Assembly: GCA_027050775.1 (NCBI GenBank)
Contig: JALUBH010000020.1
Span: forward strand, 1 to 64,000
DNA: 64,000 nucleotides
Source: Campylobacteraceae bacterium
GTDB lineage: Bacteria > Campylobacterota > Campylobacteria > Campylobacterales > Sulfurospirillaceae
Direction of reading: 5' to 3'
In this document: piece after piece, positions 56,601-64,000 of the stretch
How the letters are laid out: each line of letters opens with the position of its first letter
Position numbering within the stretch: position 1 is the stretch's first letter
Notes under the pieces: model-generated
What the model was told of the DNA's origin: nothing
Seen by the model: only the letters and a program-made list of their open reading frames with translations
Database searches by the model: none
Position numbers and translations under genes: made by a program

Positions 56601-57428
56601 TTACCTTTTAAAAACCAATGTAAACCATTCGTTTTTTTTATATTTTTCTATTAATTTCATCTGAGAAAATTTATCCTCAACTCTTCGTGCATACTTATCT
56701 AAGATACCAGAAAGTATCAAATAGCCACCATTTTTAACGCTAGTGCTTAGCTCATTGCTTATCATAACTAGTACATCTGCTATTATATTTGCAACAACTA
56801 CATCATAAATATGATCTTGCTTACCGATGGAACCTACCCATGAGGAGTTAAATTTTACTCTATTTTGAGAAAAATTCTCTTTTGCACTCCGTACGGCTTG
56901 CTCATCTGTGTCACAGATATCAACTTTAGCTCCAAGTTTTGCAGCAACTATGCCCAGTATCCCACTTCCGCATCCTACATCCAAAAGAGTATCATCTTTT
57001 TTTAAATACTTTTGTAACTCAAGAATGCATCCATATGTACTTTCATGATGACCAGAGCCGAATGCAAGGGCTGGATTTATAATTATATCTATTTTAGAGT
57101 TATTTGCCTTTTCCCAATCAGGTCTAATATAAAAATTACCAACACCTACAGGTTGTATAGAATCTTTATATTTTTGTATCCAATCTTCACTCTTTTTTGT
57201 CTTTAACTCAGTTTTGAGATCTATTTTAATATTTAGTTTATCTGAAAGTTTTTTTACATATTCGTTTAGTGCAAAAACTAGCATATCAAGAGAATCTTCA
57301 CTTCTTACGATTATGGTGCCATTTTTCTCTTCGATAGCATCAAAATCAAGGGTAAAGATAAAATCCGTGATATGCTCAAATACAGCACTAGAAGTGACTA
57401 TGTAAAGTTCATTGTAAGTTCTACGCAT
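56601..57428 (-). CDS. prmA: Ribosomal protein L11 methyltransferase
   Basis: 275 residues. The N-terminal alpha/beta L11-recognition domain is followed by a class I SAM methyltransferase with DVGCGSGILGIVAAKLGAKVDICDTDEQAV and the target-site-like VVANIIADVLVMI. The preceding NPALAFGSGHHEST is characteristic of PrmA. Gene order cheY-prmA-ftsH is as in C. jejuni and H. pylori. It starts 3 bases after the cheY stop. Confidence 0.94.
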   Translation of the reverse strand: MRRTYNELYIVTSSAVFEHITDFIFTLDFDAIEEKNGTIIVRSEDSLDMLVFALNEYVKKLSDKLNIKIDLKTELKTKKSEDWIQKYKDSIQPVGVGNFYIRPDWEKANNSKIDIIINPALAFGSGHHESTYGCILELQKYLKKDDTLLDVGCGSGILGIVAAKLGAKVDICDTDEQAVRSAKENFSQNRVKFNSSWVGSIGKQDHIYDVVVANIIADVLVMISNELSTSVKNGGYLILSGILDKYARRVEDKFSQMKLIEKYKKNEWFTLVFKR

Positions 57429-57431
57429 ATA

Positions 57432-57797
57432 TTAACCTAGTACATCCTCTAGCTTTTCTTTTAAAACTTGCGGTGTAAAAGGCTTAACTATGTAGTTATT
57501 GACTCCAGCTCTCAAAGCTGTGATTACTTCAGCTTTTCCACCCTCTGTCGTAACCATTATGATAGGAAGGTCTTCATATTTTGATTCTGCTCTTACTTTT
57601 TTAACAAGCTCCAATCCATTCATCTCAGGCATATTCCAATCCGTAATGAGCATATCAATATCACTATTTTCTTGCATAACTTGCCAGGCTGCAACACCAT
57701 GTTCAGCTTCAAGAACATCTCTGTATCCCAACCTTGCCAATGTATTTTTTATAATTCTTCGCATTGTTGAGCTATCATCCACTACTAACAGTCTCAA
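57432..57797 (-). CDS. cheY: Chemotaxis response regulator CheY
   Basis: A 121-residue single receiver domain: acidic pair in VVDDSSTMRRI, phospho-acceptor Asp in MLITDWNMPEMNGLELV, Thr in IIMVTTEGG, Lys in YIVKPFTP, with Tyr two residues before it. It starts at TTG with AAAGGAT at good spacing, and a -10-like TAAAAT lies about 35 bases upstream. Family knowledge: phospho-CheY binds the flagellar switch. Synteny with Campylobacterota cheY before prmA-ftsH supports the motor-binding CheY rather than a generic receiver. Confidence 0.93.
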   Translation of the reverse strand: MRLLVVDDSSTMRRIIKNTLARLGYRDVLEAEHGVAAWQVMQENSDIDMLITDWNMPEMNGLELVKKVRAESKYEDLPIIMVTTEGGKAEVITALRAGVNNYIVKPFTPQVLKEKLEDVLG

Positions 57798-57842
57798 TAC
57801 TTATCCTTTTATATTTTAATTTAGGCACTATTTTAGCTTATT

Positions 57843-58556
57843 TTAGTTTGAAGTTACTTTAAAGGCTTCTCTTAGTTCTATAGTCCCTTCGTAATAGGCT
57901 TTTCCAACTATCACTCCTGAGACCTCATCTGTCTCTTGAAGTTTAATTATGTCGTCCAAGTTTTTTACACCACCACTAGCTATAGTATCTATCTTCGAAG
58001 CCCTGGCAATTTCCAATGTAAAATCAACATTTACACCACTTAACATACCATCTTTTTCAACATCTGTACAAATAATAGCCTCAACACCGGCATTTGCAAA
58101 CTCTGCTGCTAACTCTGCTGCTCTCATAGTAGATTTTTGGGCCCAACCCTCAACGGCTACAAAACCGTCTATCGCATCTATACCTACTACAACTCTATAC
58201 TTTTGGCACATCTCTTTGACAAAATCCGGATTCTTAAGAGCGATTGAGCCTAAAATTACCCTATCTATCCCCAAGTCTTCATATCTCTTGATAGTATCTT
58301 CATCTCTTATACCTCCACCCAATTCAAGGTTAAGATTGCAATTTTCTCTTATCTTTTTTATCTGTTCAAGATTTTTAGGCTCTCCTGCAAATGCTCCATT
58401 TAAATCAACCAAATGTAGCCAAACAGAACCCAACTCTTCAAATTTTTTTGCCAAAACCCAAGGCTCATTTGAGTAAATCTTAGCACTGTCCATAAGCCCT
58501 TTTGAGAGCCTTACTGCTTGTCCGTCTTTGAGATCAATCGCCGGTAATATATACAC
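57843..58556 (-). CDS. hisA: ProFAR isomerase HisA
   Basis: A 237-residue TIM-barrel: [20 protein letters not shown] (catalytic Asp), [60 protein letters not shown] (second catalytic Asp) and [12 protein letters not shown]. It opens the ProFAR ring in histidine synthesis. It is 12 bases after hisH in the same operon, so hisH and hisA are co-expressed; hisF is not in the window. Confidence 0.96.
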   Translation of the reverse strand: MYILPAIDLKDGQAVRLSKGLMDSAKIYSNEPWVLAKKFEELGSVWLHLVDLNGAFAGEPKNLEQIKKIRENCNLNLELGGGIRDEDTIKRYEDLGIDRVILGSIALKNPDFVKEMCQKYRVVVGIDAIDGFVAVEGWAQKSTMRAAELAAEFANAGVEAIICTDVEKDGMLSGVNVDFTLEIARASKIDTIASGGVKNLDDIIKLQETDEVSGVIVGKAYYEGTIELREAFKVTSN

Positions 58557-58568
58557 TTTTATCCTTTT

Positions 58569-59180
58569 TTACAATTGTATAAAATTTTTTAGTATTTTTA
58601 AACCATTTTCATGTGATTTTTCTGGGTGGGGCTGAAAACCGAAGATATTTTCTTTTTGTACAACGCTTGGAAAATCATATCCATAAGTTGTCTTGGCTAC
58701 TATGAACTCCTCTGCACATGTAGCGTGAAAACTATGCACAAAATACAGATAAGTCTCATCGTCTATCTCATTTAAAAGTGGAGAATTTTTTTGGATAAAT
58801 ATCTCATTCCAACCCATATGCGGAACTTTTAGCCTTGTTGAAAATTTTGATTTATCAAACTCAACCACTTCGCCCTCTATTAGACCCAAACCTTTATTTT
58901 CTCCAAATTCATAACTTTTGTTAAAAAGAAGTTGCATACCCAAACAGATACCCAAAAGTGGTTTTTTACTATCCGCAAACTCAAGCACAGCCTCTTTCAT
59001 ACCACTCTCTTTCAGACTCGACATAGCATCACCAAAAGCCCCAACTCCAGGAAGGATTATCTTGTCATACCCTTTTAGTTTTGAAGCCTCTTTTACTATG
59101 GAAACTTTTTTACCGATTTTTTCAAAAGCATTATAGACACTTCGAAGGTTCCCCATATTGTAATCAACGATCCCTATCAC
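58569..59180 (-). CDS. hisH: Imidazole glycerol phosphate synthase, glutaminase subunit
   Basis: A 203-residue class I glutamine amidotransferase: IGIVDYNMGNLRSV, LPGVGAFGDAMSSL, nucleophile LLGICLGMQLLF, and the His/Glu pair FGFQPHPEKSHE. It feeds ammonia to HisF. It overlaps the phosphomannomutase gene by 4 bases. Confidence 0.96.
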   Translation of the reverse strand: MIGIVDYNMGNLRSVYNAFEKIGKKVSIVKEASKLKGYDKIILPGVGAFGDAMSSLKESGMKEAVLEFADSKKPLLGICLGMQLLFNKSYEFGENKGLGLIEGEVVEFDKSKFSTRLKVPHMGWNEIFIQKNSPLLNEIDDETYLYFVHSFHATCAEEFIVAKTTYGYDFPSVVQKENIFGFQPHPEKSHENGLKILKNFIQL

Positions 59181-60550
59181 TTAAGTTCTTCTTTTGCTTT
59201 TTGGATTAGGGCATTTAGTTTTTGTTCGTACTCTATCGCTTTTGCCTCATCTGTAGATTCAAATCTTGTGACAAGTACGGGTGTAGTATTGCTAGCTCGC
59301 ACTAAGCCCCAACCCTCATCAAATATCACTCTTACACCATCGACATCTACTATCTCTTTAATATGAGGAAAATCACTTGGTGGATTTTTTAGCAACTCTT
59401 TTACTTTTTGAACCAATGGAAACTTCTCACTCTCATTTGTCTCTACTTTTATCTCTTCGGTAGAGTAAACTTTTGGCAACGCCTCTATCTCTTTATCCAC
59501 ATCAAGACCGTTTTTAATCAACTCAATCATACGCAATGAAGCATATATGGCATCATCATAACCAAAGTATCTGTCATTAAAAAAGAGGTGTCCGCTCACT
59601 TCGGCAGCAAAGTCAGCATTTAGTTCGGCTATTTTTACTTTTAGATTACTATGCCCCGTCTTATACATAACAGCCGTTCCATAGGAATTTATAGTATCAT
59701 ACATAACTTGTGAACATTTTACTTCGCCTATAACTGTTGGATTTTTCATGGATTTTGAGAAGAGTATCGCCATTATATCACCTTTGACATTGTGTTTTTT
59801 TGTCAAAAACGCGATTCTATCGGCATCTCCATCATAAGCAAATCCAAATTCAAACTCACCCTCTAACTCTCTTTTTATATCTATTAAGTTTTTCTCAACT
59901 GTAGGGTCAGGGTGATGATTTGGAAATGTTCCATCTGGTTCGGTAAAAAGGCTCTTATAGTCAAATCCAAGATTATCAAAAATCTGAGGTGCTACCACTC
60001 CTGCTACTCCATTGCCACAATCTATAACAAACTTTTTATCAAAACCCCTTAAGTGTTCAAACTCTTTAGTGAGAAAATCTATATATCTGTTTTTTGCATC
60101 TATAGTTTTACAAGCGATATTATCTTCCACTTTAAATTCTATATTTTTTAAAATCTCATCGCCTAGCGCATAAATATCCTCTCCAAAAAAAGGCTTTTTA
60201 TCCATAGTTATCTTAAATCCATTGTACTCGCTAGGATTATGAGAGCCTGTGATCATAACAGAGGCATCCGTAGTGACTCCATCCCACTCTTGAAAATTTG
60301 AAAAGTAATTTACCGGAGTTGCAACCATACCCATATTTAAAACTTCACAGCCTGCTTTATTAAATCCACTCACAAGATAGTCACAAAGCACAGGAGAGTG
60401 GCTCCTTGCATCGTAACCAATCGCAACAACCGAACCACCTATCTTTTTTACCCTCTTTCCCAAAAAATAACCGATCAATTTTGTCATCTGTTCATTTAAC
60501 TCTTTTTCAAAAATTCCTCTTATGTCATACTCTCTAAAGATTGATTTCAT
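59177..60550 (-). CDS. manB: Phosphomannomutase/phosphoglucomutase
   Basis: A 457-residue alpha-D-phosphohexomutase: FREYDIRGIFEKELNE, phosphoserine loop VMITGSHNPSEYNGFKI, metal loop FAYDGDADRIAF, sugar-binding EVSGHLFFNDRYFGYDDAIY, and phosphate-binding RASNTTPVLVTRFE. Length and motifs match AlgC-type bifunctional enzymes. Family knowledge: they make mannose-1-phosphate and glucose-1-phosphate for LPS and, in alginate producers, for GDP-mannose. It lies about 52 kb from the alginate operon, in a histidine/exonuclease operon. The alginate link is metabolic inference. Confidence 0.92.
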   Translation of the reverse strand: MKSIFREYDIRGIFEKELNEQMTKLIGYFLGKRVKKIGGSVVAIGYDARSHSPVLCDYLVSGFNKAGCEVLNMGMVATPVNYFSNFQEWDGVTTDASVMITGSHNPSEYNGFKITMDKKPFFGEDIYALGDEILKNIEFKVEDNIACKTIDAKNRYIDFLTKEFEHLRGFDKKFVIDCGNGVAGVVAPQIFDNLGFDYKSLFTEPDGTFPNHHPDPTVEKNLIDIKRELEGEFEFGFAYDGDADRIAFLTKKHNVKGDIMAILFSKSMKNPTVIGEVKCSQVMYDTINSYGTAVMYKTGHSNLKVKIAELNADFAAEVSGHLFFNDRYFGYDDAIYASLRMIELIKNGLDVDKEIEALPKVYSTEEIKVETNESEKFPLVQKVKELLKNPPSDFPHIKEIVDVDGVRVIFDEGWGLVRASNTTPVLVTRFESTDEAKAIEYEQKLNALIQKAKEELK

Positions 60551-61313
60551 TGCTCACTGCCTCCTTAAATATTTTTGTATATGATTTTTCATCACTTAAT
60601 TTTTCACCCATTATATCCAAGCTTCGTTTAAAATCCTCTACTATGAGATTTCCTTTTAAAAGTTCATACTTAAGGTAGAGCCAATAGGTATTTAAAACAT
60701 CGCTTTCGCAATACTCTTTTATCTGTTTTAACTCTCCCTTATAGTACATATCCATCACTTGATCACCTTTAACATCAAACTTTCCAGGCGCCCCTATGAG
60801 TGAGCATAAAACATCTAGTTTTAAACCTCTAGTTGCTCCAAACTCGCTGATGTGATCCATCAAATCTATATGAAATCTATGCGAAAATCTATACCTGTAA
60901 TTATCCCATTTACTCTTGCCAAGCTCACGATTTTCAACCTCAAAATAAGCTCTACATGTAAGGTTGTATTTCATAGCTCTTATCATCAAAAGAGGCACAT
61001 CAAAACTACGGCCATTGAAACTGACGAGCTTTGGGTTATGAGAATCTAAAAATCTCAAAAAATCTCTTATCATATCCCCCTCATTCTCGCCATCCATAGA
61101 GCTAACCTTTTGAAAAACTCCAAAATCATCGGCGATAACTGCCGAAATTGCCACAATCTTGTGATAAGGTAGAGGCAAAAAACTACTTCCGCTTTTAGCC
61201 TCTTGCTCACCCATAGCAATATTTGAAACCTCTATATCATCACCCTCCACATGTAGAGTTTTTCTTATCAAATCAACATCAGGAATCGTCTCTATATCAA
61301 ACACACAAATCAT
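60534..61313 (-). CDS. DnaQ-like 3'-5' exonuclease (PolB-associated type)
   Basis: 259 residues. The DEDD motifs are recognisable: MICVFDIETIPD (Exo I, D-x-E), LVSFNGRSFDVPLL (Exo II, N-x-x-x-F/Y-D), and a distal acidic site YCESDVLNTYWLYLKY (Exo III). It fits the predicted 3'-5' exonuclease family related to PolB proofreading domains. Its substrate is not known. It overlaps manB by 17 bases and is the first gene of that operon, divergent from the acyltransferase gene. Confidence 0.85.
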   Translation of the reverse strand: MICVFDIETIPDVDLIRKTLHVEGDDIEVSNIAMGEQEAKSGSSFLPLPYHKIVAISAVIADDFGVFQKVSSMDGENEGDMIRDFLRFLDSHNPKLVSFNGRSFDVPLLMIRAMKYNLTCRAYFEVENRELGKSKWDNYRYRFSHRFHIDLMDHISEFGATRGLKLDVLCSLIGAPGKFDVKGDQVMDMYYKGELKQIKEYCESDVLNTYWLYLKYELLKGNLIVEDFKRSLDIMGEKLSDEKSYTKIFKEAVSNEINL

Positions 61314-61376
61314 TTAGCACCTCTTTAGTCTAATTTTAGTATGATTATATCTATTATTTTTTTTGAAAGAGGTTAT

Positions 61377-62264
61377 ATGCGGGATAAGTTAGAGTACTAT
61401 AGTGTAAAATTTTTTATATCTATCGTAGGATTTTTGCCAAACTCTGCTGTGTATAAAATTTTAAAATCAATATCAAAATTACTTTTCAAATATGAAAAAA
61501 GACGCTCGAAACTGACAAAATTAAATCTAAAATCTGCCTTTCCCGATAAAAATAGAGATGAAATCAAAAAACTGGCTTTGGATTCTTATGAAAGCGTTGC
61601 CATAACTATATCAGAAATTATTTTGATGCTAAACAATAAAATAAATCTTAATGATATGGTAGAAAATAAAGAAGAGTTCTTAAAAAAAATGGAGCTATAC
61701 ACAAAAGACACAAAAAATGGCGTACTAATCATCACTGCCCACTTTTCAAATTGGGAATTAGCTGCTCAATTTTTACCACTTCACGGATACCCCATGCTGG
61801 CAATCGGAAGAGAAGGAAACAATAAACTGATAGAAAAAAATATCACCACTCCTTTTAGGCAAAGATACGGTAATAGAAATGTATATAAAAAAAGGGCGAT
61901 GTTTAACATCATAAAGACTCTAAAAAGAGGTAAATTTGCAGGATTGCTTTTCGATCAAAAAGCAGGTGGTGAAAATAGTGTCAAAGTCAATTTTTTTAAT
62001 CTTCCCGCAGATACAACAAAATCCATAGCCGAACTGAAACTAAAATTTAATCCTGTCATCTTACCGATATTTTTTCCTCGACAAAAAAATGGAAAATATA
62101 TCCCAATAGTCTATAAGCCGGTAGAATACATAGCAAAAGATGAAGAAAGCACGGATGAACAGATAAAAAATATAACTCAAAAATATAATGACATACTTGA
62201 AGAAGTGGTAAGAAAATACCCCGAGCAATGGTTTTGGATGCATAACAGATGGAGGCTTGTTTGA
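61377..62264 (+). CDS. Lipid A biosynthesis acyltransferase (LpxL/HtrB family)
   Basis: 295 residues from ATG 61377 (MRDKLEYYSVKFF, AGAGG SD); the frame is open 36 bases further up without an SD. An N-terminal hydrophobic segment precedes the acyltransferase site: VLIITAHFSNWELAAQFLP holds the HX4(D/E) motif, followed by AIGREGNNKLIEKNITTPFRQRYGN and AGLLFDQKAGG. The C-terminus WFWMHNRWR is typical. Family knowledge: it transfers a secondary acyl chain to lipid A. Its TGA overlaps the TTG of the next gene. Confidence 0.9.
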   Translation: MRDKLEYYSVKFFISIVGFLPNSAVYKILKSISKLLFKYEKRRSKLTKLNLKSAFPDKNRDEIKKLALDSYESVAITISEIILMLNNKINLNDMVENKEEFLKKMELYTKDTKNGVLIITAHFSNWELAAQFLPLHGYPMLAIGREGNNKLIEKNITTPFRQRYGNRNVYKKRAMFNIIKTLKRGKFAGLLFDQKAGGENSVKVNFFNLPADTTKSIAELKLKFNPVILPIFFPRQKNGKYIPIVYKPVEYIAKDEESTDEQIKNITQKYNDILEEVVRKYPEQWFWMHNRWRLV

Positions 62265-63112
62265 GTATATTAATTATAAGCGATGGAAAAGCCGGACACT
62301 TAAATCAATCAATCGCCTTTGCAAAGCTAAAAGGTCTCAAATATGATATACTTCCTATAAACAACAATATCAAACCACTTACTTATCTGCTTGATTTTTT
62401 CAAAATATATGTCGATTTTTTTTCTCTACATGTAGAGCCTAAAAATTACAAAGCCGTGGTCTCAACAGGGTCATCAACATATTATGCCAATAAATATATT
62501 GCGAAAAAATTAGGTATAAAATCTATAGCCATCATGCTTCCAAAAGGTTTTAGATATAGTGAATATGATTATATCATAGCTTCAAATCACGATAATCCTC
62601 CAAACTTGAAAAATATAATTTCCATTCCCCTAAATCTGTCCGTGAGTGAACCAAAAGGGTATATAAAAAAAGATACAAAAGATGCTGTCGGCATCATAAT
62701 AGGCGGAAATAATTCTATTTTTGAAATGGACAAAAAGATTATTCAAAGATATTTGGATGAAATATTTAAAAAATTTCCAAATCATCTGAAATACATAACA
62801 ACTTCAAGAAGAACGCCAAAAGGGATAGATAAATTATTGGAAAATTACAAATTTGATTATGAAATCATATATTCTAAAAATCCAAATATCAACCCAATTC
62901 CAGATTTTTTAGAGGTTTGTACTGAGCTTTTTATAACCATAGATTCCACTTCAATGCTTAGTGAAGCAAGGGCAAATTCGGAAGCAAACATACATATCAT
63001 AGAATTAAATTCAAAAAAGAGAGATACAAAATTTCACACCCTGGCAAAAAATATATCAAAATTAAAAGGTAAATTTGACTATAAACCCTATATCAAGCAG
63101 GTAGTTTTATGA
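62261..63112 (+). CDS. ELM1-family (mitochondrial-fission-ELM1-like) protein
   Basis: 283 residues from TTG 62261 (GGAGG 5 bases upstream; TTGA overlaps the acyltransferase stop). The sequence fits the ELM1/DUF1022 family: LIISDGKAGHLNQSIAFAK at the N-terminus, VVSTGSSTYYANKYIAKKLG, then VGIIIGGNNSIFEMD, YITTSRRTPKGIDKLL and ITIDSTSMLSEARANS. That is a GT-B-like two-domain layout. Family knowledge: bacterial members sit beside lipid A and LPS genes and are suspected glycosyltransferase-like enzymes. The reaction is unknown. Contains one perfect copy of the CTCTACATGTAGAG palindrome. Confidence 0.85.
   Translation: MSILIISDGKAGHLNQSIAFAKLKGLKYDILPINNNIKPLTYLLDFFKIYVDFFSLHVEPKNYKAVVSTGSSTYYANKYIAKKLGIKSIAIMLPKGFRYSEYDYIIASNHDNPPNLKNIISIPLNLSVSEPKGYIKKDTKDAVGIIIGGNNSIFEMDKKIIQRYLDEIFKKFPNHLKYITTSRRTPKGIDKLLENYKFDYEIIYSKNPNINPIPDFLEVCTELFITIDSTSMLSEARANSEANIHIIELNSKKRDTKFHTLAKNISKLKGKFDYKPYIKQVVL
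62424..62437. repeat. Perfect copy of iterated palindrome CTCTACATGTAGAG (in the ELM1 gene)
   Basis: Identical 14-mer inside an unrelated coding sequence, read as Leu-His-Val-Glu. Five copies or partial copies cluster between 60.9 and 63.9 kb. Confidence 0.8.
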
Positions 63113-64000
63113 AAATAGTCCAAATCTTACCGGAGCTAAACGAGGGTGGTGTTGAGAGAGGTACGGTTGAGTTAGCAAGAGAATTGGTTAAAAGGGGTTT
63201 TAATTCCATAGTCATCAGTCATGGCGGCAAATTAGTCAAACAGCTAGAAAAAGATGGAAGCTTACATGTAGAGTTGGATGTTTGCAGTAAAAATCCCTTG
63301 AGTATTTTTGGCAGAGTTTTGGCTTTAAAAAAAGTCCTCAAAAAACTGAAACCGGATATTATGCATGTAAGAAGCAGAGTCCCTGCATGGCTCGTATATT
63401 TCTCTAACAAAGAGTTAAAAATCCCTATCGTCTCTACTGTACATGGTTTTAATTCGGTAAGTTTTTACAGTAAAATTATGACTAAAGCAGACAAAGTTAT
63501 ATGTGTCAGCGGAGCGATAAAAGAGTATATACAAAGAAACTATAATACCGATGAAAACAAGATAACCATTATACCAAGAGGGATAGATTTGGTAAAATTT
63601 AATCCTGAAAATCTTGATAAAAATTTTATAAAAGAGTTTAGAAAGAGATTTGATTTAGACGGAAAGTTTGTAGTTTCCTCTGTTGGCAGGATTACCCAAC
63701 TAAAAGATTTGGAGACTTTTATAAGAGCTATCGCTATTATCCAAAAACAGATACCAAATACAGCAGGCTTGATAGTAGGAGGGGTCAGAGAAGATAAAAG
63801 AAAGTATTTTAACTCTTTGAAGATTTTAGCAAAAGCTCTACATGTAGAGATAATTTTCGCAGGCTCTACGCCTAATGTATCTGAAATATACGCTCTAAGC
63901 AATGCAGTAGTAAGCACTTCAAAAAAACCCGAAAGCTTTGGAAGAAGTGTAGCTGAGGCTATAGCGCTCAATACTCCGGTAATTGCTACAAATCACGGCG
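63109..64000 (+). CDS. GT4-family glycosyltransferase (3' end beyond window)
   Basis: About 297 residues are visible from ATG 63109 (ATGA overlap with the ELM1 gene); the frame is open to the right edge. GT-B fold of family 4: N-terminal MKIVQILPELNEGGVERGTVELAREL, linker IPRGIDLVKFNPE, donor-site VVSSVGRITQLKDLETFIRAIAII, and the EX7E-type ESFGRSVAEAIALNTPVIATNHG. It probably adds a sugar to LPS core or a related glycan. The specific acceptor is unknown. It carries two copies of the palindromic motif, one perfect and one with a single changed outer base. Confidence 0.9.
   Translation, partial: MKIVQILPELNEGGVERGTVELARELVKRGFNSIVISHGGKLVKQLEKDGSLHVELDVCSKNPLSIFGRVLALKKVLKKLKPDIMHVRSRVPAWLVYFSNKELKIPIVSTVHGFNSVSFYSKIMTKADKVICVSGAIKEYIQRNYNTDENKITIIPRGIDLVKFNPENLDKNFIKEFRKRFDLDGKFVVSSVGRITQLKDLETFIRAIAIIQKQIPNTAGLIVGGVREDKRKYFNSLKILAKALHVEIIFAGSTPNVSEIYALSNAVVSTSKKPESFGRSVAEAIALNTPVIATNHG
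63836..63849. repeat. Perfect copy of iterated palindrome CTCTACATGTAGAG (in the GT4 gene)
   Basis: Third perfect 14-mer, again read as Leu-His-Val-Glu. Other copies in hemD and the exonuclease gene are read in a different frame as Thr-Cys-Arg-Ala, so the conservation is at the DNA level. Confidence 0.8.

Overview
The window is about 64 kb of low-GC (roughly one third G+C), gene-dense chromosome from a member of the Campylobacterota (Epsilonproteobacteria), most likely a free-living Sulfurimonas-like bacterium. The assignment rests on gene orders I know from Campylobacter jejuni and Helicobacter pylori: der-aroK-trpS-serS-pflB, cheY-prmA-ftsH-psd-like-pssA, gatC/cvpA-fur-lysS-glyA-DUF1882-SPOR-aroE, and purD-lptD-pnp with guaA close by. 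NhaD, a TRAP transporter and many two-component and GGDEF signalling genes point to an environmental rather than a host-restricted species. The genus is an inference. I see no rRNA, IS element, prophage or CRISPR array; there is one tRNA.

Region 1 (1-8100, minus strand) is an alginate-type exopolysaccharide operon. In transcription order it encodes a PL7 alginate lyase, AlgD (GDP-mannose dehydrogenase), Alg8 (polymerase), Alg44 (PilZ c-di-GMP receptor and co-polymerase), an oversized AlgG (C5-epimerase with an extra helical C-terminus) and the start of an AlgE-like outer-membrane exporter that runs off the left edge. It begins directly beside the 3' end of a tRNA-Leu(GAG) gene and has its own -10 box. 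Region 2 (8.2-21.2 kb, minus) is housekeeping: atpE, pnp, a PRTase-like gene, a J-domain gene, lptD, an RDD gene, purD, a probable 6S-like RNA, hemD, guaA, nhaD and nadB. guaA is preceded by two tandem copies of a small leader ORF.

Region 3 (21.3-28.8 kb, plus) holds a DUF721 gene, uvrC and a signalling cluster: a degenerate HPt-like protein, a Sel1 protein, a NIT-domain hybrid kinase and a receiver protein. Region 4 (28.8-32 kb, minus) has hisG, coaX, a hypothetical gene, a lipoprotein propeller and a membrane-anchored helical protein. Region 5 (32.2-51.4 kb, plus) runs gatC, pilT, a diguanylate cyclase, cvpA, fur, lysS, glyA, DUF1882, SPOR, trpE, aroE (apparently starting at a non-AUG codon), TRAP dctPQM, der, aroK, trpS, serS and the flagellar-motor gene pflB.

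Region 6 (51.4-61.3 kb, minus) holds leuA with two stacked leader ORFs, pssA, a Psd-like protein lacking its catalytic serine, ftsH, prmA, cheY, hisA, hisH, a phosphomannomutase and an exonuclease. Region 7 (61.4-64 kb, plus) starts an envelope-glycan cluster: LpxL-type acyltransferase, ELM1-family protein and a GT4 glycosyltransferase cut by the right edge. Functionally, the phosphomannomutase could feed GDP-mannose synthesis for AlgD, and c-di-GMP from cyclases such as the one at 33.6 kb could gate Alg44. The least explained signals are the repeated leader ORFs before guaA and leuA, an over-represented 14-bp palindrome, and the remodelled alginate operon.
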